The notes below the pieces were generated by a model that worked only from the letters and a program-made list of their open reading frames with translations, did not search any database and had not been told where the DNA came from. Positions 1 to 5,782 of a stretch of DNA of 5,782 nucleotides are shown here, piece after piece. Location: assembly GCA_020632595.1 (NCBI GenBank), contig JACKFF010000037.1:1-5782 (forward strand), written 5' to 3'. The DNA is from Nitrospiraceae bacterium. Its GTDB lineage: Bacteria; Nitrospirota; Nitrospiria; Nitrospirales; UBA8639. Numbering within the stretch: the first letter of the stretch is position 1; each line of letters starts with the position of its first letter. Made by a program: the position numbers and the translations under genes.

Positions 1-295
1 GAGCCGTTTTCACCACGTTCTTCTTTGTGGTTGTCTTCTTCAATGCAGGTTTTTTGGCAGACACACCTTTTGAAGAAGTCGGTTTGGCTTTCGTTGCCAC
101 AGTTTTTTTAGAACCAACCGTCTTTTTACCGGATGTGAGTTTTTGGGCAGCCTTCTGCTTTCCCAACGCGGTGCTGGCTTTTACCTGCTTTTTCGTTGCA
201 GCGGATTTAAAAGTCACGGTCTTTTTTTTGGTTACAGATGGTTTCTTGGAAGAGGGTGTTGAAGCCAGGCGACTAACAGATTTCTTTTGAGCCAT
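1..295 (-). CDS. Lysine-rich, histone-H1-like basic protein (N-terminal part; runs off left edge)
   Basis: The reading frame is open from the ATG at 295 to the window edge (98 codons) and is partial at its C-terminus. About 28 of the 98 residues are Lys, usually in pairs separated by Ala, Thr, Ser, Val and Pro (for example SAKKPALKKTTTKKN). There is no Asp or Glu, one Arg and one Phe. This is the composition of a disordered, nucleic-acid-binding tail like that of histone H1. A clear ribosome binding site (AAAGGAC at 307-301) sits 5 bases before the ATG. In several bacterial groups such tails are found as stand-alone H1-like proteins or ahead of a folded domain; a DksA/TraR zinc-finger domain is one possibility, but the deciding part lies outside the window. 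Runs of 8 and 7 A on the coding strand (229-222 and 109-103) could be slippage sites. The composition is clear; the function is inferred. Confidence 0.8.
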   Translation of the reverse strand, partial: MAQKKSVSRLASTPSSKKPSVTKKKTVTFKSAATKKQVKASTALGKQKAAQKLTSGKKTVGSKKTVATKAKPTSSKGVSAKKPALKKTTTKKNVVKTA

Positions 296-335
296 GCAGA
301 GTCCTTTCTATGAACCGATAAAGAAGAGAAAAAAT

Positions 336-352
336 GAACCAACGGTTGGATC
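336..352. promoter_or_regulatory. Palindrome in the leader of the lysine-rich gene
   Basis: CCAACGGTTGG (339-349) is a perfect 5-bp inverted repeat about one central base. It extends to 17 bp (336-352) with a single mismatched pair. It lies just downstream of the predicted transcription start, where an operator would be expected. No regulator can be named, and a short palindrome of this size can arise by chance. Confidence 0.3.
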
Positions 353-361
353 AAGAAAGAA

Positions 362-390
362 ATGATAGCCTTTCCATCAAGCTCCAGCAA
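362..390 (-). promoter_or_regulatory. Candidate sigma-70-type promoter of the lysine-rich gene
   Basis: Read on the minus strand, TTGCTG (390-385) and TATCAT (367-362) are separated by exactly 17 bases. The -10 box matches TATAAT at 5 of 6 positions; the -35 box keeps only the TTG. Transcription would start near 355 and give a leader of about 60 bases before the ATG at 295. The call rests on spacing and position only. Confidence 0.35.
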
Positions 391-567
391 TACGCCAGGA
401 GAGAACAGGCCGATATTAACAACTTCCCCAGAATGGATCTGTCAGCATAACTGCAAAAGCCTCTCGAACATTCAGGACATTCCGGTGAATTTTGAAGGCC
501 AACTAAAAAGATTCATATCTTATAGAGCATTTATTAAAAATCCGCGTTTAACATCCTCTAAACACCT

Positions 568-841
568 ATGAAATTGTTCATCTCCTATTCCCATAAAAAC
601 AAAGCTACCCCTAGCCATTCGAAAACGTGCCTAGGGGCCCACGCATCCCGAGGTCGCCATTAGCTTCAGCAACTTAGCTCTGCTCTATTATGTCCAAGGG
701 CAGTAGATCAAGGCTGCCCTTCTCCTCCAGCGAGCGCTAACTATTCGTGAGGAAACCTTGGGTGCAGAGCATCCCAATACAAAATCTTTAAGACAAAATT
801 ATGAAAATTTGGTGAAAATAAAGGAGAGTGAAAACATTTGA
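568..841 (+). pseudogene. Remnant of a TIR-domain / TPR (kinesin-light-chain type) protein gene
   Basis: The ATG at 568 begins MKLFISYSHKNK, the first beta strand and loop typical of bacterial TIR domains. After about 12 codons the TIR match ends. From 635, one base out of frame, the sequence reads GPTHPEVAISFSNLALLYY, then VQGQ, a stop (TAG, 704-706) where Tyr is usual, then KAALLLQRALTIREETLGAE and HPNTKSLRQNYENL, ending at TGA 839-841. This is the 42-residue TPR repeat with HP turns seen in kinesin-light-chain-like proteins, followed by a typical C-terminal end. The frame can be restored by dropping one G in the run 634-637, since CTA-GGG before it would supply the expected LG. So only the two ends survive: most of the TIR domain and the earlier TPRs are deleted, and a frameshift and a nonsense mutation followed. 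No clear ribosome binding site is left. Intact relatives are long and are often linked to STAND-type sensing or defence; that role is family knowledge, not visible here. Confidence 0.82.
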
Positions 842-861
842 ACACCCATGATCAGATAACA

Positions 862-977
862 GGATGGTCAAAATGGCCTTTCAGCGCGGCCGCAGCAAGC
901 GAGGGGACGAATCGTACTCTTGTACGTTGAGTCTCCGAGTGAAGCGAAAACTATACTGACGGCCATTTTCACCATCC
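862..977. repeat. Long imperfect hairpin, left module of a composite dispersed repeat
   Basis: The 17-bp arms GGATGGTCAAAATGGCC (862-878) and GGCCATTTTCACCATCC (961-977) pair at 16 of 17 positions, with one C-C mismatch (869/970). CAG (882-884) pairs with CTG (956-958) further in. A perfect small hairpin, CGTAC-TCTT-GTACG (913-926), lies at the exact centre of the module. That symmetry argues for one evolved unit, not chance. It begins 20 bp after the pseudogene stop. I recall similar sequence between genes in Nitrospira, but copy number must be checked by search. Confidence 0.75.
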
Positions 978-978
978 A

Positions 979-1103
979 GGGAATGTTGAAAAAAGCCTAC
1001 CAGCGGCGTTCTCGCCCTTGTGCCGTGCTCACGTAGTACTAAGGGTACGCTCCGCGCATCACAAGGACTGCGGCCTTGCTGGACAGACTTTTTGAACATT
1101 CCC
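979..1103. repeat. Long imperfect hairpin, right module of a composite dispersed repeat
   Basis: The outer arms GGGAATGTTGAAAAAAG (979-995) and CTTTTTGAACATTCCC (1088-1103) pair over 15 bp with one G-G mismatch (988/1094) and one bulged A. Further in, CCAGC (1000-1004) pairs with GCTGG (1078-1082), and GTAC (1036-1039) pairs with GTAC (1045-1048) close to the centre. It adjoins the left module with one base between and ends 7 bp from the aldolase stop codon, so on the minus strand it forms the gene's immediate 3' structure. It may act like a REP element in transcript ends. It is not a classic terminator, because no U tract follows a tight GC stem. Confidence 0.75.
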
Positions 1104-1110
1104 TTAACTG

Positions 1111-1707
1111 CTAAGGGGAGACCCCGCTGGCCAGGACAATCTCGCAAATATGATCCAACCGTTCGATATGCTCATAGGCCGACCAGGGGTCTGATGCCAT
1201 GGAGCACACTCCATGATTGGCCTGACCCACAATATCGTAAAGCCCGGCAGGATTTTTTTCGGTGACCCCTAATGCTTGCGCGGTGGCTTCACCCAGTTCC
1301 GGGCTAATCGCAGGAAGGGCTGGTACTGTTGGCCCGATACGAGTGTAGCGGTAGATTTCGGGAAAGTCTTTGCAGACTTTCTGGAGATCAAACCCTCGAT
1401 AGATGGCTGCAACCACATGGGTTGGATGCACATGCACGACGGCACGCGTCCGATTCATGCCTCTGGTCAAGAGATAATGCATGTGCAGCTCACCGGAAGG
1501 ATTGGTTCCGGGAGCCACCTGCAACTTCCCATCCACGAACTTAATCTTGACCATATGCTCAGGATGGACAATGGTCTTTCGCCAACCTGAGGGAGTGACG
1601 TACAGGTAGACGCTCCTCGCTCGTCTGAGGCTACAATTTCCATCACGGCTGGTAATCCACCCGCGCTCATAACACCGCCGTAACACATCGCCTATGGCTG
1701 TTATCAT
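1111..1707 (-). CDS. Class II aldolase/adducin-family protein
   Basis: 198 residues. The family cleaves or rearranges sugar phosphates with a bound divalent metal, usually zinc, in the cytoplasm. Visible family motifs are DGNCSLR (22-28) and TPSG (38-41) for phosphate binding, PSGELHMH (70-77) with the catalytic Glu73, HVHPTH (92-97) with metal ligands His92 and His94, and NHG (164-166) with the third ligand His165. Glu73, His92 and His94 have the same numbers as in E. coli L-fuculose-phosphate aldolase, whose third ligand is His155, so the active site looks complete. The substrate cannot be read from this: fuculose-, ribulose- or methylthioribulose-phosphate-type enzymes and uncharacterised members share the motifs. 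A good ribosome binding site AAGGAG (1723-1718) lies 10 bases before the ATG. The gene is 235 bp after the nitroreductase and ends at TAG against the hairpin repeat. Family assignment is firm; the reaction is unknown. Confidence 0.93.
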   Translation of the reverse strand: MITAIGDVLRRCYERGWITSRDGNCSLRRARSVYLYVTPSGWRKTIVHPEHMVKIKFVDGKLQVAPGTNPSGELHMHYLLTRGMNRTRAVVHVHPTHVVAAIYRGFDLQKVCKDFPEIYRYTRIGPTVPALPAISPELGEATAQALGVTEKNPAGLYDIVGQANHGVCSMASDPWSAYEHIERLDHICEIVLASGVSP

Positions 1708-1942
1708 AGAATGGTGTCTCCTTCCTTGCTGTTGAAAAAGCCTTCATTTTTTCCGGTTACGTGAACCAACCTGTTTTGCTTTCCTCTTACCCTTTCACAG
1801 AGCGCATGTCTGCCTAGCATGAGATAGCCTCCGGTGAGCAGACAGAGGACATTCACTGTTTGAGGTAAGCCATGAAACATGTCATGAATGTGGGAACCGG
1901 AGTGAAGCGCTCCGAAACATGAGCCGAGGGAAATTCAATGCG
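1708..1942. other. Non-coding spacer between nitroreductase and aldolase genes
   Basis: No gene is visible. Two small features are present. A stem-loop CGGAG/CTCCG with a 7-base loop (1898-1914) lies 28 bases after the nitroreductase stop on the minus strand, without a U tract, so at best it is a weak terminator or mRNA end. A motif GTTGAAAAAGCC (1731-1742) resembles the outer arm of the right hairpin module (985-997), differing by one A in the run. I see no convincing promoter for the aldolase. Confidence 0.4.
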
Positions 1943-2542
1943 CTACAAGCATTCCGGGTTCCGTCCCCACATCTCGGAGAACACAAATTCCCTCAACGGC
2001 TTACGAGACCGTGGAGCCCATTCGCGTTCACGAAGCGGGGCCGGGAGGATAGAGACATCTCCCTGGTACCCGATGGCGATCCCTGTTACGGCTTCATAGC
2101 CGTCAGGAAAGGCATAGCGCTCGCGAATGGTGTGAGGGAGAATCCCGGCCATCTGATGAACCGACAAGTTCATGGCTGTGGCCTGCATGACCAGATTTCC
2201 CACGGCCAAACCAACGTCATGATAGGCATGGCGGTTGACCTGTCCGTTATGATCAAAATGGAGTTTTGCGACCGTGAGCAGAAGGAGTGGAGCGCGTTTC
2301 GCCCAGATTTGATTTCCCTCCACCAGACAACTCAAAAGTTTCTGATGGCTTTCGGGGTACTCCCTTGTTGCAAGAATAAAGACCCAGGGCTGTTCGTTAA
2401 AACAGGAGGAAGCCCATCGTGCTGCTTCCAACAAGCTTTGGATTTTCTCTCGTTCTACCGGCTGATCGGCAAACGCTCTTGGACTCCAGCGACGACGTAA
2501 CAGATCATGAATGTGAAATTGGACATCTGCTGGTTTTTCCAT
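1943..2542 (-). CDS. Nitroreductase-family FMN-dependent oxidoreductase
   Basis: 199 residues, the usual length for this family. Members bind FMN as dimers and use NAD(P)H to reduce nitro compounds, quinones or other small molecules. The N-terminal FMN-phosphate motif is RWSPRAF (18-24), with Arg18, Ser20 and Arg22 as the likely contacts. ARWASSCFNEQPWVF (41-55) carries the conserved Asn49-x-Gln51-Pro-Trp53. The helix around 105-125 (HDVGLAVGNLVMQA) is the dimer/flavin helix, GIAIGYQGD (154-162) is the late strand, and RKPLREFVF (180-188) is the typical C-terminal end. The ribosome binding site AGGAG (2552-2548) is 5 bases before the ATG. It starts 42 bp after the unrecognised gene upstream, so it is probably co-transcribed with it and with the response regulator. 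Family is firm; the natural substrate cannot be told from sequence. Confidence 0.95.
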   Translation of the reverse strand: MEKPADVQFHIHDLLRRRWSPRAFADQPVEREKIQSLLEAARWASSCFNEQPWVFILATREYPESHQKLLSCLVEGNQIWAKRAPLLLLTVAKLHFDHNGQVNRHAYHDVGLAVGNLVMQATAMNLSVHQMAGILPHTIRERYAFPDGYEAVTGIAIGYQGDVSILPAPLREREWAPRSRKPLREFVFSEMWGRNPECL

Positions 2543-2584
2543 GATTTCTCCTGAAAGCCTATAGGCCAGTTCAATGATTCGGGC

Positions 2585-3163
2585 TTAGGGTAGACGCCAC
2601 TGACCACATTCTTCTGGCTCCGGAATGCGCCAGGCGGGCTCCTCCACAGGGATTAATTTGAGCTTGTCAGGATGCGGACGCAATCCATACGAGAGATCGA
2701 TATCAGAGCGGTCTGTGTAGTCTCCACATGGACAGCAATCTGATTCATCCGCATCAGCATACAATAGTTCCATAAATTCATGATCCCAGAAATACCGATC
2801 GGTCATGGTTTCGAAATCCACTAGCCCAAACCGGTATCCCCCCACCATGGTAAATGACACCGATTCATCATAAACCCGATCGTTGTGCCAGAGACAATAA
2901 TTTTTGAGGCTTTCGTATAGGAGAAGCCAATGGTAGTCGGCCAATCGATAGACCATCGATGCCTCATGAGCAACCAGCAATTCCTCTAGGGTGATAAGGG
3001 CACTATAGGGAGTAAACAACATCCCCACGGCCGGATACCCCACTAACCAGGCGTCAGTGTCATTGTGAGATGCGACACGACGCACGGCTTGAAGTTCGTA
3101 GTCAATCGCCTGCTTCACAAACGGAATAAACACAGCATCGGGTTGAGTTCGAAAATACAGCAT
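2585..3163 (-). CDS. Unrecognised 192-residue acidic protein with a CCPC motif
   Basis: I do not recognise this protein. It has no signal peptide or transmembrane segment; the N-terminal half is mixed hydrophobic and aromatic (LVGYPAVGMLF 40-50, YHWLLLYESL 77-86). The C-terminal half is strongly acidic, with DADESDCCPCGDYTDRSD (137-154). Cys143, Cys144 and Cys146 sit close together and could bind metal or form a disulfide, but only Cys90 and Cys186 remain as further Cys, so a classic zinc finger is not shown. It is rich in Tyr and Trp and ends in a Pro/Glu-rich tail (EEPAWRIPEPEECGQW). The ATG at 3163 has only a weak ribosome binding site (GGA about 12 bases upstream). It lies 29 bp after the response regulator and 42 bp before the nitroreductase. 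That spacing and a clean long frame support a real gene in the same transcript. Confidence 0.8.
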   Translation of the reverse strand: MLYFRTQPDAVFIPFVKQAIDYELQAVRRVASHNDTDAWLVGYPAVGMLFTPYSALITLEELLVAHEASMVYRLADYHWLLLYESLKNYCLWHNDRVYDESVSFTMVGGYRFGLVDFETMTDRYFWDHEFMELLYADADESDCCPCGDYTDRSDIDLSYGLRPHPDKLKLIPVEEPAWRIPEPEECGQWRLP

Positions 3164-3192
3164 TGCTCGTGGTCCAAACAGGTAAACCCCGG

Positions 3193-3564
3193 CTAATTTT
3201 CGTGAAGGGCTTGAGTAACGAGGTCAGTAATGGCGTGCAATTGGAAGGGCTTATCGATGGTGTGTTGAGCCCCTAACCGACGAGCGAGGTCCAACAAATC
3301 CAGTTTGGCTCGCTCACTTCCGCCCGACATGGCAATAATTTTTACCTGAGGGAATTCACGCCGCAAATCCAGTATGGTTTCAAGCCCCTCTTTTTCGGGC
3401 ATAAGAATATCTAAAATAATGAGATCCGCAGGGTGGTTGCGATATTCCTTGATACCTTCGACACCGTTTGAGGCACAGTCCACCGTATAGCCCTGGTTTT
3501 CCAAGGCTTGCTTCAACAGATCACAAACCTGCCGATCATCATCCACAACAAGAATGTTTGCCAT
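3193..3564 (-). CDS. Single-domain CheY-like response regulator
   Basis: 123 residues, a receiver domain alone with no output domain. Asp8 and Asp9 (VVDDD) form the acidic pocket, Asp52 (LIILDILMP) is the phospho-acceptor, Ser80 (IIAMSGG) is the switch Ser/Thr, and Lys105-Pro106 (IDKPF) is the conserved Lys. All catalytic positions are present, so it should be phosphorylated and act through a partner protein or as a phosphorelay intermediate. The frame stays open 52 codons further upstream, to an ATG at 3720, but I choose the ATG at 3564: the receiver fold begins at once with MANILVVDDD, and the extra stretch has no recognisable motif and contains a likely promoter. The ribosome binding site is weak (AAAGAG about 8 bases before). 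The hybrid kinase 289 bp upstream is the obvious partner candidate, by position only. Confidence 0.93.
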   Translation of the reverse strand: MANILVVDDDRQVCDLLKQALENQGYTVDCASNGVEGIKEYRNHPADLIILDILMPEKEGLETILDLRREFPQVKIIAMSGGSERAKLDLLDLARRLGAQHTIDKPFQLHAITDLVTQALHEN

Positions 3565-3662
3565 AACTTTGTCTCTTTCCACGCCCCACTCCGGATGGTC
3601 ACCTTCCTTTTCTCCAGGAAATGACACATTACGAACTGTGCGACCAACTTTTGATCCTTTAA

Positions 3663-3690
3663 AAAATAACGGTTTGGGCCAAACTGACAA
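3663..3690 (-). promoter_or_regulatory. Candidate promoter of the response-regulator operon with palindrome in its spacer
   Basis: On the minus strand TTGTCA (3690-3685, 5 of 6 to TTGACA) and TATTTT (3668-3663, 4 of 6 to TATAAT) are 16 bases apart. The spacer contains a perfect 13-bp palindrome, GTTTGGGCCAAAC (3672-3684). A palindrome between -35 and -10 is a usual place for a repressor or MerR-type activator site. Transcription would start near 3656 and leave a leader of about 90 bases. Based on pattern only. Confidence 0.35.
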
Positions 3691-3853
3691 CTTCTCGACG
3701 ATCAAACATGACACGAACACAATCCTATCCGCTTCTGGAATTCATGATTATTGAATAGCCATCCAGGAATGGCCTGCATCTCAGAGGGTTATTTTATGCC
3801 CCACCACAAACGAAGAAAACCGTGTCTTCCCCATTACTTATTTTCCCGGTCGC

Positions 3854-5782
3854 TTAGGACTCGGCTAACGATGAAGATGTTTTGTCGAGGACATGGCGAA
3901 TAATCGGAACCAGGTCCCGGATCGCCAATGGCTTCATTAAATAGCCCTGAATACCCAACGCCTTCGCCCGCTCAGCGGAAATCACATGACTGAATCCTGT
4001 ACACAAAATGATGGGGAGATCGGGGCGAATCCGCAGAAGCTCCCGGGATAACGCCTCACCGGTCAATCCCGGCATAGTCTGATCAGTAATCACGAGATCA
4101 AACCGATGAGGGTCTTGTCTAAATATCCTCAGAGCTTCGATGGAACTCGTGTGCACTTCCACGGTATACCCCAGTTGCGTGAGAAGTTCCTTCCCAAGAC
4201 GCACAATCGTCTCTTCATCATCCACAAATAAAACGGATTCTTTCCCGGTCGGAATGGCTTTTTGATCATTCACAGGTTCTAAGACCTGGGTCGGAACGAT
4301 CGGGAGATACACATCGATTTTCGTCCCCTTGTTCACGATACTATCAACGACAATGGCTCCTTTGTGACTCGTAATGATTCCATGCACCACGGCCATTCCC
4401 ATCCCAGACCCCTCGCCAATCGGCTTGGTGGTAAAGAAAGGGTCAAACAACCGTTCAAGCACCTCAGGAGTCATGCCCGAACCGGTATCCTTCACCGTCA
4501 ACCGAACATGCGGACCCATATGCAATCCCGAGATCGCTCCGGTGAGTTCCTCTGTCACCTCCACATCTTCCAGGGCGACCGTCAAAATCCCGCCGTGTTC
4601 CCGCATAGCATATTCAGCATTGGTGCATAGATTGATAATGATCTGATGCATTTGGGTCGGATCCGCTAGAATGGTGGCCTCCGTGTTCAATACTTGACGG
4701 ATCTCAATGGTCGAGGGAATCGTGGATCGTAAAAGTTTGAGCGCTTCCCGGACGACCAGGTGGAAAGGTGTGGGCTTCTTCCCCTGACCCGCTTGACGAC
4801 TAAAGGTCAAAATTTGAAGCACCAAGTGCTTGGCTCGATGACCCGCGGTCAGGACTTCTTGCAGATTGCGTTGAGTACGGCTTTCCTTTGGCACGGTGGC
4901 TAAGGCCAATTCGGTATAGCCCAAAATTGCCGTTAAAATATTATTGAAATCATGGGCAATGCCGCCGGCCAGTGTCCCAATGGCTTCCATGCGGCTTGAT
5001 TGTCGAAACTGGCGCTCGGATTTCGTCAGAGCCTCTTCCACGCGCTTCCGCTCAGTAATATCCTCCGCCACCCCCGCCAGACTCAGTAAATCCCCATTGG
5101 CCTTTCGAATAGGAACCGTCTGTATTCGCACCCACCGCATGGAGTTATCCGGTCTCACAATCCGGCATTCTCCTTGAACCCCCTTCACCTCCGGTGCAAA
5201 TTGGTGTGCGTGAAATCGTGGTTGATCGTGATGATGAATCGCATTCCAAAGACTTCGGGGATCTTCAAAAAGGCTGGCACAGCTGCGGCCCCAGACTGTT
5301 TCATATTGAGGGCTGATATACCAAACCTCTGACTGGTCAGGGGCAAAGACCCAAAACACTTCTTTAATATGGCCCACAAGTTGCCGAAATCGTTCATCCC
5401 GCTCTGCCAGCGCGATCTCCAGTTCCTTTGTGTATTCCGTCAGTTGGTCACGGAACGTTCGACGGAGAGTACTCAGCAATTCCGTTATGGACCCATCCCG
5501 TTTAAGATAAGCATCGGCGCTCTCACCAATGACATCTTTGGCTGAATCCAAACTAGCAAAGGCCGGACTCAGGATCATCTGAATCTGAGCATTTTTCGCC
5601 TTGAGAAGAGAAAGCAATGAGACTTCGGAAACATCCGGCGCCTGCACATCGACCACTGCGACTGCAAAGCTTTCACATCTCGCATATTCCGAAGCTTCCG
5701 CGGCCGTCCTGGCCCCAACCACCTGATAGCCTTCATCCCCTAAGACATTGACAAGCGATGCCAATTGGTCAGGACGGTCTTG
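3854..5782 (-). CDS. Hybrid sensor histidine kinase REC-PAS-HisKA-HATPase-REC (N-terminus off right edge)
   Basis: The frame is open to the window edge, giving 642 visible residues; the first in-window start-like codon is a TTG at 5764, but coding continues upstream (QDRPDQ precedes it), so the gene is partial. Numbered from that TTG: an N-terminal receiver (1-105) with Asp39; a helical linker (105-125); a PAS domain with PAC end (about 126-240, closing with AEDITERKR); a HisKA helix with phospho-accepting His271 (HDFNN); a HATPase domain with N-box Asn378/Asn382, G1 DTGSGM (426-431), F-box FDPFFTTK (440-447) and G2 GEGSGMGM (450-457); and a C-terminal receiver (about 508-630) with Asp515/516, acceptor Asp561, Thr589 and Lys611. 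No transmembrane segment is seen, so it is probably cytoplasmic. The C-terminal receiver looks functional; the N-terminal one is degenerate. Stop is TAA. Confidence 0.95.
   Translation of the reverse strand, partial: QDRPDQLASLVNVLGDEGYQVVGARTAAEASEYARCESFAVAVVDVQAPDVSEVSLLSLLKAKNAQIQMILSPAFASLDSAKDVIGESADAYLKRDGSITELLSTLRRTFRDQLTEYTKELEIALAERDERFRQLVGHIKEVFWVFAPDQSEVWYISPQYETVWGRSCASLFEDPRSLWNAIHHHDQPRFHAHQFAPEVKGVQGECRIVRPDNSMRWVRIQTVPIRKANGDLLSLAGVAEDITERKRVEEALTKSERQFRQSSRMEAIGTLAGGIAHDFNNILTAILGYTELALATVPKESRTQRNLQEVLTAGHRAKHLVLQILTFSRQAGQGKKPTPFHLVVREALKLLRSTIPSTIEIRQVLNTEATILADPTQMHQIIINLCTNAEYAMREHGGILTVALEDVEVTEELTGAISGLHMGPHVRLTVKDTGSGMTPEVLERLFDPFFTTKPIGEGSGMGMAVVHGIITSHKGAIVVDSIVNKGTKIDVYLPIVPTQVLEPVNDQKAIPTGKESVLFVDDEETIVRLGKELLTQLGYTVEVHTSSIEALRIFRQDPHRFDLVITDQTMPGLTGEALSRELLRIRPDLPIILCTGFSHVISAERAKALGIQGYLMKPLAIRDLVPIIRHVLDKTSSSLAES

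Larger units (their letters stand above)
296..567. other. Non-coding spacer between divergent lysine-rich gene and TIR-TPR pseudogene
   Basis: Apart from the minus-strand promoter, leader palindrome and ribosome binding site of the lysine-rich gene, I see no gene here. A 69-codon plus-strand frame (362-571) has no ribosome binding site, no recognisable motif and a Ser/Pro/Asn-rich composition that looks random. The plus strand holds a weak TTGAAG (492-497) followed by AT-rich sequence (515-526) that might once have driven the pseudogene. Confidence 0.5.

Noticed and set aside
27..290. Plus-strand 87-codon frame rich in Phe and Val
   Set aside because: It is the antisense of the lysine-rich coding region: AAA/AAG codons read backwards give TTT/CTT. 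The minus strand has the ribosome binding site.
862..1103. A CRISPR array or a toxin-antitoxin locus in the repeat zone
   Set aside because: There are only two large, non-identical palindromic units with no regular spacers, and no small coding pair with binding sites is visible.
881..1147. Minus-strand 88-codon frame across the hairpin repeats
   Set aside because: It lies almost wholly inside the two inverted-repeat modules and overlaps the aldolase 3' end in another frame. It has no ribosome binding site or domain; it is most likely a by-product of the repeat.
1919..2500. Plus-strand 193-codon frame opposite the nitroreductase gene
   Set aside because: The minus-strand frame here has clear nitroreductase motifs and a good ribosome binding site; the plus-strand product has no recognisable features.
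3565..3720. 52-residue N-terminal extension of the response regulator
   Set aside because: The receiver domain is complete from the ATG at 3564, and the extension is not domain-like and contains the candidate promoter.
3757..3774. Stem-loop GCCAT-CCAGGA-ATGGC as a terminator after the hybrid kinase gene
   Set aside because: The stem is only 5 bp and no U-rich run follows on the minus strand, so it is not convincing as a terminator.

Overview
The window looks like part of a chromosome of a Nitrospira-like bacterium (phylum Nitrospirota). This is an inference from three things: the two-module hairpin repeat, which resembles a repeat I recall being scattered through Nitrospira genomes; a kinesin-light-chain-type TPR remnant fused to a TIR start; and the style of the hybrid histidine kinase. 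No rRNA, tRNA or marker gene is present to confirm it. All intact genes lie on the minus strand.

Left edge (1-295): the N-terminal part of a very lysine-rich protein with no acidic residue in 98 codons. It runs off the window and has a good ribosome binding site and a plausible promoter. Positions 296-1110 form a decayed, gene-free zone. It holds a plus-strand pseudogene (568-841) that keeps the first codons of a TIR-domain protein and the last one and a half TPR repeats, interrupted by a frame change and a stop. Directly after it lie two adjacent long imperfect hairpins (862-977 and 979-1103) that form a composite repeat ending 7 bp from the end of the next gene.

Middle (1111-3564): four minus-strand genes. 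In transcription order they are a stand-alone CheY-like response regulator (3564-3193), an unrecognised 192-aa protein (3163-2585), an FMN nitroreductase-family protein (2542-1943) and a class II aldolase/adducin-family protein (1707-1111). The first three are only 29 and 42 bp apart and are probably one transcript. The aldolase follows after 235 bp and may have its own promoter.

Right part (3854-5782): a large hybrid histidine kinase (REC-PAS-HisKA-HATPase-REC), truncated by the window edge at its N-terminus. It lies 289 bp upstream of the response regulator, which has a candidate promoter of its own with a perfect palindrome in its spacer. The kinase and the single-domain regulator may form a phosphorelay, but the sequence does not show what signal they sense or whether they control the metabolic genes downstream.

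I found no clear new defence, mobile or RNA system. The most unusual elements are the paired hairpin repeat, whose two modules share an outer-stem sequence and a mismatch at the same position, and the remnant TIR-TPR gene beside it.
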